From: Glaciimonas sp. CA11.2
GTDB taxonomy: Bacteria; Pseudomonadota; Gammaproteobacteria; Burkholderiales; Burkholderiaceae_D
Length of the DNA: 64,000 bases
Direction: 5' to 3'
Assembly (NCBI RefSeq): GCF_034314045.1
Contig: NZ_JAVIWL010000001.1
Location: 4,278,001-4,342,000 of the forward strand
How positions within the stretch are numbered: the first letter of the stretch is position 1; each line of letters starts with the position of its first letter. Under the pieces are notes generated by a model. It saw only the letters and a list, made by a program, of their open reading frames with translations, was not told the DNA's origin and did not search any database. The position numbers were made by a program, and so were the translations under genes. Shown in pieces: positions 55,373 to 64,000 of the stretch.

Positions 55373-57607
55373 GTGACTGCAGGTAAATCGACCATCATCT
55401 ACACGCTAACTGACGAAGCGCCGCGCCTGGCAACTTGTTCCTTCCTGCCAATCATCAGAACGTTTACTGCACCAGCCGATATCACCATCGTCAAGAGCGA
55501 TGTGTCGGTTTCAGCGCGGATTCTTGCTGAGTTCTCTGACTGCCTGGCTGAAGGCCAACAAGTACCCGACAATCTGGCTGAATTAGGCCGCCTGACCCAA
55601 GAACCCGATACTAATATCATCAAGCTACCAAATATCAGTGCTTCGGTTCCCCAGCTTATTGCTGCTATTCGTGAATTGCAGACACGTGGATTTGCCATTC
55701 CGGATTTCCCTGAAGACCCGAAGACCGATGTAGAGAAAGCAATTTTGAAGCGTTATTCCAAGGCCTTGGGCAGCGCGGTCAATCCAGTATTGCGCGAAGG
55801 GAACTCTGACCGTCGTGCTCCTGCAGCGGTCAAGCGCTATGCACGTAAGAACCCGCATTCCATGTCTAAATGGAGTCCGGCATCGCGCACGCATGTTTCC
55901 CACATGCATGGTGGCGATTTCTACGCTAGCGAAAAATGTCTGACGCTGGACAAAGCTTGCGACGTCAAGATGGAACTAGTCACGAAAGATGGCAAAGTCA
56001 TTGTATTGAAGAATAAGGTGTCGCTACTCAACGGCGAGATTATCGACAGTATGTTCATGAGCAAGAAGGCGCTTTGCAAGTTTTACGAAGAACAAATGGA
56101 AGACGCCCGCGTAACTGGCGTGATGCTCTCGTTGCACGTCAAGGCAACGATGATGAAAGTGTCGCATCCGATTGTTTTTGGCCATGCAGTAAAGATCTTC
56201 TACAAAGACGCTTTTGCCAAGCACGGTAAGTTATTTGAAGAACTCGGCGTCAATGCCAACAATGGTCTGAGCAGCGTCTATGACAAGATCGCGACCTTGC
56301 CAGAATCCAAGCGCGATGAAGTTATTCATGATTTGCACGCTTGTCATGAACACCGTCCAGAACTGGCGATGGTCGATTCAGCCAAGGGTATCTCCAATCT
56401 GCATGCACCGAACGACGTGATCGTAGATGCCTCAATGCCTGCCATGATCCGTCTCGGCGGCAAAATGTGGGGCGCGGATGGCCGCCCTAAAGATACCAAA
56501 GCAGTGATTCCGGAAAGTACGTTCGCCCGTATCTATCAGGAAATGATTAACTTCTGCAAAACCAACGGTGCCTTCGATCCAACTACGATGGGAACTGTGC
56601 CAAACGTCGGCCTGATGGCGCAAAAGGCCGAAGAGTACGGGTCGCATGACAAAACTTTTGAAGTGCCCGGCGATGGCGTGGCGCGTATTGTCGACTTTGA
56701 CGGTAACGTATTGTTAGAGCAAAACGTGGAAGAGGGCGATATCTGGCGTATGTGTCAGGTCAAGGATGAGCCGATCCGCGACTGGGTAAAGCTGGCCGTC
56801 AATCGTGCTCGTTTATCCGGCATGCCAGCGGTTTTCTGGCTTGATGAATACCGTCCGCACGAAGCAGAATTGATCAAAAAGGTCAAAACTTACCTCAAAG
56901 AATACAATCTGTCGGGTCTCGATATCCAGATCATGTCGCAAGTTCGGGCAATGCGTTACACCTTGGAGCGCGTGATCCGCGGCAAAGATACCATCTCGGT
57001 GACCGGTAATATTTTGCGTGATTATCTGACTGATTTGTTTCCTATTATGGAACTGGGGACCAGTGCCAAAATGCTATCGATCGTGCCATTGATGGCCGGC
57101 GGCGGCATGTTTGAAACCGGTGCGGGCGGCTCGGCTCCAAAGCACGTCAAGCAATTGGTCGAAGAAAACCATCTGCGTTGGGACTCATTAGGCGAGTTCC
57201 TGGCGTTGGCTGTGTCATTGGAAGATGTCGGCATCAAAACGGGCAACAACAAGGCAAAGATTCTGGCTAAAACGCTCGATGACGCCACCGGCAAACTTCT
57301 CGACAACAACAAATCACCATCACCACGTACCGGTGAACTGGACAACCGCGGCAGTCAATTCTATTTGGCCATGTACTGGGCACAAGCATTGGCTGAGCAG
57401 ACCGAAGATGCGCAGTTGCAAGCGCACTTTGCGCCTTTGGCTAAAACTCTGGCCGATAACCAAGAAAAGATCTCCGCAGAGTTCAAGGCGGTACAAGGTA
57501 AACCGGTCGATATCGGCGGTTACTTTCTGGTTGATCTGGAGAAGGTCAAGGCGATCATGCGGCCTAGTGCGACTTTCAATGCCGCTTTGAAGAACGCGCA
57601 AATCTGA
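55373..57607 (+). CDS. icd2: Isocitrate dehydrogenase, NADP-dependent, monomeric type
   Basis: A 744-residue monomeric isocitrate dehydrogenase, unrelated in length to the usual 415-residue dimeric enzyme. It carries [20 protein letters not shown] at the start, [18 protein letters not shown] with [16 protein letters not shown] (substrate site), [19 protein letters not shown], and [20 protein letters not shown] with [12 protein letters not shown]. It oxidises isocitrate to 2-oxoglutarate in the TCA cycle and makes NADPH. Monomeric forms are common in cold-adapted and many soil bacteria. GTG start. A strong terminator follows. Confidence 0.95.
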   Translation: MTAGKSTIIYTLTDEAPRLATCSFLPIIRTFTAPADITIVKSDVSVSARILAEFSDCLAEGQQVPDNLAELGRLTQEPDTNIIKLPNISASVPQLIAAIRELQTRGFAIPDFPEDPKTDVEKAILKRYSKALGSAVNPVLREGNSDRRAPAAVKRYARKNPHSMSKWSPASRTHVSHMHGGDFYASEKCLTLDKACDVKMELVTKDGKVIVLKNKVSLLNGEIIDSMFMSKKALCKFYEEQMEDARVTGVMLSLHVKATMMKVSHPIVFGHAVKIFYKDAFAKHGKLFEELGVNANNGLSSVYDKIATLPESKRDEVIHDLHACHEHRPELAMVDSAKGISNLHAPNDVIVDASMPAMIRLGGKMWGADGRPKDTKAVIPESTFARIYQEMINFCKTNGAFDPTTMGTVPNVGLMAQKAEEYGSHDKTFEVPGDGVARIVDFDGNVLLEQNVEEGDIWRMCQVKDEPIRDWVKLAVNRARLSGMPAVFWLDEYRPHEAELIKKVKTYLKEYNLSGLDIQIMSQVRAMRYTLERVIRGKDTISVTGNILRDYLTDLFPIMELGTSAKMLSIVPLMAGGGMFETGAGGSAPKHVKQLVEENHLRWDSLGEFLALAVSLEDVGIKTGNNKAKILAKTLDDATGKLLDNNKSPSPRTGELDNRGSQFYLAMYWAQALAEQTEDAQLQAHFAPLAKTLADNQEKISAEFKAVQGKPVDIGGYFLVDLEKVKAIMRPSATFNAALKNAQI

Positions 57608-57631
57608 AAGTAAAGTGAAGTAAATTAAAAT

Positions 57632-57675
57632 AAAGGCAGATCTGCACCTTGACGGGTGTGGATCTGCCTTTATTT
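57632..57675 (+). terminator. Rho-independent terminator after the IDH gene
   Basis: AAAGGCAGATC (57632-57642) pairs perfectly with GATCTGCCTTT (57661-57671); the inner TGCACC and GGGTGTG extend the stem with a mismatch. TTTATTT at the right end completes it. Confidence 0.85.
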
Positions 57676-57886
57676 ACGTACGGTGACGTAACAGCAAAAA
57701 AGTGGACTATGTCGATCCATAACTGATTACGACCACGTTTACTCTTCAATTTGAAGAGCGTCTGAAATTTTTATGTGCAGCAAAGCAGACACAGAATTAT
57801 TTACACCCGCACATCTTGCGCTCCGTCCTGGCAAAATCTCCCAATCGTCAAGGCCTGGAAAGTATGGCGTTAATAGTCACTCATTT

Positions 57887-58426
57887 TCACTTCAACATTC
57901 TACTCATCACGTCATCTTTCAATACAAAGCGATGAAACAATGCTGCCGAAACGTGAAGAATAATCAGCGCAAAAAGAACCCACGCCATCACGCCATGGAC
58001 ATCGCCCATATCATGTCCGAAAGATGATCCTTTGGCGGTTAGTGCAGGTAATGGAATAATATTGAAAACCCGCACAACCCAACCACGGGATGATGCATTT
58101 GCCCAGCCCAAAAGCGGTGTGACGATCAACGCGGCGTACAAAAGAAAATGCGTTGCGCTTGCTACGCGGCGGAGCCAGAGCGACGATCTATCTGGTGGTG
58201 GTGAATGTGTTACCCGCCATACAACCCGAATAAAAATAGTTAATATCAGAGCGCCACCAACAAAGAGATGCCACCAGATACCGCCTTCAACCTTAGTATC
58301 TCGACCTACATCGTCCATCAACCATCCAATGACAAATTGTACCGAGATCAAAAATACCGTTAGCCAATGCAACGTGCGGGCAACGCCATCATATGATGAC
58401 CTCTTCATTAATGGTTTTTGAATCAC
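57887..58426 (-). CDS. Cytochrome b561 family protein
   Basis: A 179-residue di-heme cytochrome b561 (CybB/YodB type) with four membrane helices. Histidines for heme binding sit in VARTLHWLTVFLISVQFVIG, IWWHLFVGGALILTIFIRVV, SATHFLLYAALIVTPLLGW and the pair in DVHGVMAWVLFALIILHVSA. It moves electrons between quinols and acceptors such as superoxide. The GTG start at 58426 follows GGAGG, and an internal ATG at 58408 is less likely. Confidence 0.88.
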   Translation of the reverse strand: MIQKPLMKRSSYDGVARTLHWLTVFLISVQFVIGWLMDDVGRDTKVEGGIWWHLFVGGALILTIFIRVVWRVTHSPPPDRSSLWLRRVASATHFLLYAALIVTPLLGWANASSRGWVVRVFNIIPLPALTAKGSSFGHDMGDVHGVMAWVLFALIILHVSAALFHRFVLKDDVMSRMLK

Positions 58427-58735
58427 AATGACCTCCTAAATGGTGTTACGTCGATTTTATTAAATGTGCGTCAATAAATTCAGCAATGTATATGCGGAAA
58501 ATATCTACAAAATATTCGCGGATTTTTCTTTGCCTGGCCGGTCGCAGATTGTCAGATTTTTACTATCCAAAAGCAATAGAGACTTTTACATTTTTTATAT
58601 TAGATACACCGTACACGCATTGTAGAGCCTATTCCGGTAGCTTTTGGTTTGGTTGCGCGGTCACCAAGACACATCTACTAAGTATGAGTAGCAAAACTTA
58701 GGACAAGCATAGTGCACCCGTCGGAGTTGATCAGA
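58427..58735. other. Intergenic, nothing recognised
   Basis: About 310 bases between the cytochrome b561 start and the end of pobR. A 71-codon plus-strand frame here shows no family signature. Confidence 0.4.
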
Positions 58736-59629
58736 TCACTGCGCTGGCGGCGCGCTTTCTTGCCTGAATTGTTTGGGCGTCATTCCTGTTTCTCGCTTAA
58801 ACGCACGACTAAAATAGGCGGGATCCTGAAAACCAAGCTCATAAGCGATACTGGATATACTGGCGGGGACGTAGGTTAACTTGCGTCGGGCTTCCAGCAT
58901 CAGACGCTGCTGCGTCATGTCGAAGGCTGATTTTCCGCCTAACTTAAGGCATAAACGGTTCAGGCGAATTTCAGCAATATGCAGCTGATTTGCATACTGG
59001 GCCACGCTCCATTGTTCATAATAATGCGCTTCGACCAGTGCCCGAAAGCGACTAAACGTCTCGAAGCTGGCACGTCCGGTCAGATTGGCGCTGCGATGAT
59101 CGGTGTGTTGGCGCAGTAACAGCAATAAAACGCTCCGTGCCAGCCAATCCAGCATCAACGCATGACCATCTAACGGGCTTGAAAATTCCGTCATTAAATA
59201 TCCGAGTAACGACTCAATGCGTTGTCGCACTTCTGGCGCGCTGGCCAGGTCAATTGCCAACGGTTCCAAAAACAGCACGGAAAAAATGTCATCCTGCATC
59301 CCAGCCTGCGCGCCAAACAGGACGCTTTGGTCAATCGTTAGGACAAAGCCGTGCGCCTCTTGCGAAAATTCAAAACCGTGGACCACGGAGGGATGAATGG
59401 TGATTGCCGTCGGGCCCACGCAATTCCACGTAGCGCTGTCGATCTGAGCCCGAACCTGACCACCTAACAAAAACAGCACCTGAAACAGTCCACTATGCGT
59501 GTGACTGGCAATGTGCCAATCGTATAGGCGGCTCCGCGTCTCGATTAATTCGATATGTAGGAACTCAGCGGGATTGATCGGTGTGACTTCGCCATATAGG
59601 GTGAACTGGGGGATTTCGGGCGTTCTCAT
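58736..59629 (-). CDS. pobR: AraC-family activator, PobR-like
   Basis: A 297-residue AraC/XylS regulator. The N-terminal cupin-like effector domain has HTHSGLFQVLFLLGGQVR and ITIHPSVVHGFEFS. The C-terminal double helix-turn-helix has WSVAQYANQLHIAEIRLNRL and SISSIAYELGFQDPAYFSRA with FKRETGMTPKQFRQ. This is the type of PobR known in pseudomonads and Azotobacter, which activates pobA in response to 4-hydroxybenzoate. Divergent from pobA with a 128-base spacer holding repeated AGTACAA elements. Confidence 0.88.
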   Translation of the reverse strand: MRTPEIPQFTLYGEVTPINPAEFLHIELIETRSRLYDWHIASHTHSGLFQVLFLLGGQVRAQIDSATWNCVGPTAITIHPSVVHGFEFSQEAHGFVLTIDQSVLFGAQAGMQDDIFSVLFLEPLAIDLASAPEVRQRIESLLGYLMTEFSSPLDGHALMLDWLARSVLLLLLRQHTDHRSANLTGRASFETFSRFRALVEAHYYEQWSVAQYANQLHIAEIRLNRLCLKLGGKSAFDMTQQRLMLEARRKLTYVPASISSIAYELGFQDPAYFSRAFKRETGMTPKQFRQESAPPAQ

Positions 59630-59657
59630 GACGCTTTCCGTGTGATGTGTTTGTCAA

Positions 59658-60930
<1,273 letters not shown>

Positions 60931-61076
60931 ACGCCAACTACGATGACGGCGGCTTAGTCAGCAAAGGTTAAAAAGGATAAGCACGAGAATAGCAAAAGAT
61001 GCGCATAAATCACCATCATCCCGATGGGAGATTTTAATTATTTTTACAAAAAACATAGGTAAGTGGTTGTGGCATT

Positions 61077-61098
61077 ATTTGTACTGAATTTGTACTGA
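61077..61098 (+). repeat. 11-bp tandem duplication in the transporter promoter
   Basis: ATTTGTACTGA occurs twice head to tail (61077-61087 and 61088-61098), one helical turn apart, 49 bases before the transporter ATG. Its core TTGTACT is the reverse complement of AGTACAA repeated in the pobA control region. Probable shared regulator sites. Confidence 0.7.
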
Positions 61099-61146
61099 CA
61101 ATAGGCATTTTAATGCCAATATTTAATAATAATAGGAGACATTTCA

Positions 61147-62577
61147 ATGAACCAAAGCAACAATCTCGACGATAAGGGTGCTGCGTCAAACACGCAGTCG
61201 AGCACTGTAGTGCGCCCAGCATCTGGTCCGGCATCTAGCCCAGAATCTAGCAATCCCGCGCAGACCGTCAATGTCCAGGACTTTCTTAATAATCACCCAT
61301 TTTCGCCATTTCAGTGGTTAATTTTTGCATTGTGTTTTGTCGTCGTTTTATTGGATGGCTTTGACACAGCTGCGATTGGTTTCATCGCACCATCGCTTCT
61401 TAAGGAGTGGGGCATGACGAGACCCGAGCTTGCACCGGTACTCAGTGCAGCGTTATTCGGCTTAGCGGCTGGTGCATTGATTGCCGGTCCGATGGCAGAT
61501 CGAATGGGACGCAAACTGGTGCTGAGTATCTCAGTACTATTGTTCGGCGTGGCGTGTACATGGTCTTCGTTCGCCCCAAATCTGGCACAACTAACGGCCT
61601 TGCGCTTCGTAACCGGCCTTGGTCTTGGTGCGGCGATGCCAAGTGCCGTCACATTGATGAGTGAATACTGCCCTGATCAACGACGCTCGACGCTTACCAA
61701 CGCTATGTTTTGCGGTTTTCCTTTGGGTGCTGCATGTGGCGGTTTCCTGGCGGCGTGGATGATTCCTCAATGGGGCTGGCGTAGTGTGTTGTTGACCGGT
61801 GGTATAGCGCCATTACTGTTGGCGGTATTGATGCTGCGGTTTCTGCCAGAATCAGTACGCTACATGGTGGCGAAGGGGCAGCCAGCGCAGCGTATACGCG
61901 CCGCGCTTAGCCGTATATCGGCCACAGTGGCTGATGCCCGATCATTCGTAATGACCGAAAAAACGACGACAGACAAGGCGAAAAGTGGAGTCAGTGTGGT
62001 GCTTTCACGCACATACATTACAGGTTCGGTCATGCTGTGGTTGACCTACTTCATGGGCCTAGTGATCTTCTATGCACTGATTAACTGGATGCCGTTATTG
62101 CTGAAGGATGCCGGTTTGACACCTAAGACCGCGGCGCTCGTATCTGCCTTGTTTCCCTTGGGCGGTGTAGGTGCAATACTGTGCGGTTGGTTGATGGACC
62201 GTTTTAATGCCAATCGCGTCATCGCCGTGTGCTATACGCTCACTGCGGTGTGCATCTATGCAATCGGGCAGGTTGCCGGCAATGTCGGCGCTTTGATGCT
62301 CGTCGTATTTGTAGGAGGAACATTAATGAACACCGCACAATCGTCGATGCCCGCATTGGCGGCTGCTTTCTATCCTACGCAAGGGCGTGCCACTGGCGTC
62401 GCCTGGATGCTAGGCTTAGGTCGTTTTGGCGGAATTGCAGGCTCGTTTTTGGTCGCCGAATTAACCCGTCGCCAGTTTGGCTTCAGTGGGATATTCACGG
62501 TTCTGGCATTTGCCGGATTGATCGCAGCGGCGGCTTTGCTGGTCAAGCAAACCGCGCAAGGGAAAAGCGTTCGATGA
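61147..62577 (+). CDS. pcaK: Aromatic acid:H+ symporter, PcaK-like (4-hydroxybenzoate uptake)
   Basis: A 476-residue MFS protein of the aromatic acid symporter family. The first 45 residues are a polar Ser/Ala/Pro-rich extension. Helix 1 holds VVLLDGFDTAAIGFIAPSLL with the DGFDTA acidic motif essential in PcaK; helices 2-3 have GPMADRMGRKLVLSIS, and GLGLGAAMPSAVTLMSEYCP follows. It should import 4-hydroxybenzoate or protocatechuate. AGGAGACATTTCA precedes the ATG. The promoter carries the TTGTACT repeat shared with pobA, supporting joint control. Confidence 0.88.
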   Translation: MNQSNNLDDKGAASNTQSSTVVRPASGPASSPESSNPAQTVNVQDFLNNHPFSPFQWLIFALCFVVVLLDGFDTAAIGFIAPSLLKEWGMTRPELAPVLSAALFGLAAGALIAGPMADRMGRKLVLSISVLLFGVACTWSSFAPNLAQLTALRFVTGLGLGAAMPSAVTLMSEYCPDQRRSTLTNAMFCGFPLGAACGGFLAAWMIPQWGWRSVLLTGGIAPLLLAVLMLRFLPESVRYMVAKGQPAQRIRAALSRISATVADARSFVMTEKTTTDKAKSGVSVVLSRTYITGSVMLWLTYFMGLVIFYALINWMPLLLKDAGLTPKTAALVSALFPLGGVGAILCGWLMDRFNANRVIAVCYTLTAVCIYAIGQVAGNVGALMLVVFVGGTLMNTAQSSMPALAAAFYPTQGRATGVAWMLGLGRFGGIAGSFLVAELTRRQFGFSGIFTVLAFAGLIAAAALLVKQTAQGKSVR

Positions 62578-62823
62578 TATTAAATTAAGGTGATCCGTTC
62601 ATTGCACCTTATTTTTATAATATTGAAGCCGGCGTCTGTCATGCTTTTATCTCAGCGCTCTCCCGTGTATTTCCACATCACGGGAAGCGCGCTGACTAAG
62701 CTGCGAATCTCATTTCAGCAGCTTTAAAACGAATTTTTTTCTTATATGTGTTCAGCAACAGTTGAGGTACATGTCTGAGCGTTCCCAATAAGGCTAATTC
62801 TTAATCCTTATTTCTAACGCGCC
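62578..62823. other. Convergent intergenic
   Basis: About 250 bases between the transporter stop and the end of the IclR-type gene. No strong terminator seen. Confidence 0.4.
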
Positions 62824-63615
62824 TTAGACGGTTTCAAAAAGTCCGCGTAACTTTCGTGCGGCATCCTTCATTTGCGGCAAGAACGCCATCAAATCAGTCA
62901 AACTGGCACGCGCGGTTGCAGAGTGACAAACCAGTGCGGCGGCGACTTTCCCTGTTTCGGATAACACCGGCACAGCAATGCCGACCATGCCGCGTACAAA
63001 TTCCTCGTTATCTAAACCAATCCCTTGCTGGGCCAATCTGTCGAGTTCTTCTTCGAGCGCTTTCCTATCTGTCAAAGTCCGCGGTGTCATGCGCGGCAAA
63101 GGCAGTTGGTTAAGTATCTCTTTCCTTTCTAGTCGACTCATATGGGCCAACAGCAGTTTTCCACCCGCAGTGCAATGTAGCGGAAGCCGTGCACCTGGCT
63201 CGATATGCAATCTCAGCGGTTCCTGGGTTTCGACCCGATCAATATAAACAACCCGGTCCCCCTCCAGCACGGTCAGATTGCAGGTTTCTCCGATTGATTG
63301 GACCAGCGAACGCAATATTGCGCGACACGTACGTCTAAAACCGTTGTTGCCCAACGTTGCTAAAGCCAACTGGGTGGCGCGAGGTCCCAGCACATAGCCG
63401 TGTTCACCCGGAAGAATTAGTAGGTAATTGTTGGCGATCAAGGTTTCCAACAGACGTGCCAACGTAGCCTTTGGGATATTTAGCCGGGTTGCCAGTTGCG
63501 ACGCAGTGATCGGTTGGGTTGCGGCAGCTACCCTTTCCAGCACAGTGATTACCCGCATCACGCGGGCTTCAAGATGCTGTATCTCCAAAGCATTTTTTGT
63601 TTTTATATCGTCCAT
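62824..63615 (-). CDS. IclR-family regulator, possibly PcaR-like
   Basis: A 263-residue IclR-family regulator. N-terminal winged helix with ITASQLATRLNIPKATLARL. C-terminal effector domain with VQSIGETCNLTVLEGDRVVY, RLPLHCTAGGKLLLA and FVRGMVGIAVPVLSETGKVA. IclR members PcaR, PcaU and PobR govern protocatechuate and 4-hydroxybenzoate genes in other bacteria. Its position next to pcaK and pobA suggests the same field, but pcaR and general IclR types cannot be told apart by eye. ATG at 63615. Confidence 0.82.
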   Translation of the reverse strand: MDDIKTKNALEIQHLEARVMRVITVLERVAAATQPITASQLATRLNIPKATLARLLETLIANNYLLILPGEHGYVLGPRATQLALATLGNNGFRRTCRAILRSLVQSIGETCNLTVLEGDRVVYIDRVETQEPLRLHIEPGARLPLHCTAGGKLLLAHMSRLERKEILNQLPLPRMTPRTLTDRKALEEELDRLAQQGIGLDNEEFVRGMVGIAVPVLSETGKVAAALVCHSATARASLTDLMAFLPQMKDAARKLRGLFETV

Positions 63616-64000
63616 GGTCCACGGTTTTGAGTCAAAAAAGCGATTTATCGTCTCATTAAGCCCGACTTGATAAAAAATAAGTTGAGAGCATCAGATCTTG
63701 CTTGTATTGATGGTGACAGGACGTAATTACATGACTGCTGCATACAACACACTTTAAAGTTTATACCTCGGAATTTAAGTTTATTCAATCGTCCACTATA
63801 TCGGGTAATTGACGATGCTAAGCGCTTAAGAAGTATTGAGGATAGCCGAAAATAGGGCGTTTGATCAGAAGAACAATAGGGTGCATTAATCAGCCAAGTG
63901 CAATGACTAAAGGCGCATGGAGCAATGCTCTCAACGGTTACTCACCGCCGCTCATCCATTGTTGTAGTTCGAGGGATTGGCCGGTTCAAGGAAAAGGACA
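63616..64000. other. Right-edge intergenic, no gene recognised
   Basis: 385 bases upstream of the IclR-type gene to the window edge, including its promoter. No coding frame or repeat recognised; a gene beginning beyond the edge cannot be excluded. Confidence 0.4.

Overview
The window is a chromosomal segment of moderate GC from a Gram-negative betaproteobacterium. Gene content and protein style (Burkholderiales-type porin, SpecificRecomb membrane protein, RcnB-like and PhnA-like proteins, AraC-type PobR with PobA) point to Burkholderiales, most likely Oxalobacteraceae. The low GC would fit a cold-adapted genus such as Glaciimonas; that placement is inference. I recognised no rRNA, tRNA, CRISPR array or intact insertion sequence.

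Layout. 0-8 kb: a photoactive-yellow-protein-like photosensor translationally coupled to a PAS sensor protein that runs off the window; a phospholipase D-family lipoprotein; a TonB-receptor fossil; a large SpecificRecomb membrane protein; a secreted chorismate mutase; a GlpR-type repressor. 8-12.5 kb: an AT-rich lipopolysaccharide pair (GT8 glycosyltransferase, O-antigen ligase) and a porin. 12.9-24.5 kb: a DNA-transaction block with a KfrA-like DNA-binding protein divergent from a tyrosine recombinase across a palindrome-rich spacer, a PRC-barrel protein, Ku and LigD (non-homologous end joining), then a LexA-type box in front of a small ORF, a FAN1-like VRR-NUC nuclease and a nuclease-helicase fusion. 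24.6-36.9 kb: accessory and stress genes (hemerythrin, PhnA-like protein, a 23-residue membrane peptide, cold-shock protein, NarX-type kinase, two MFS transporters, RcnB-like protein, small envelope proteins) among decaying genes (NRAMP transporter, molybdopterin oxidoreductase).

37-44 kb: a compact cyoABCD-SURF1-regB-regA operon joining the cytochrome bo ubiquinol oxidase to a redox-responsive two-component system. 44-51 kb: an SDR, an orphan DotU/TssL gene, and a GntR-controlled sugar-acid operon (SDR dehydrogenase, FAH hydrolase, MFS importer). 51-58 kb: DegQ/HtrA protease, a QseBC/PmrAB-like two-component system with a matching CTTAAG-N5-CTTAAT box upstream, monomeric isocitrate dehydrogenase and cytochrome b561. 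58.7-63.6 kb: 4-hydroxybenzoate use (pobR, pobA, PcaK-like transporter, IclR regulator), where the pobA and transporter promoters share a TTGTACT repeat.

The strongest leads are the PYP/PAS pair at the left edge, the putative SOS-controlled nuclease plus nuclease-helicase module beside Ku/LigD, and the KfrA/recombinase spacer. Homology calls rest on motifs recognised by eye; no database search was run.
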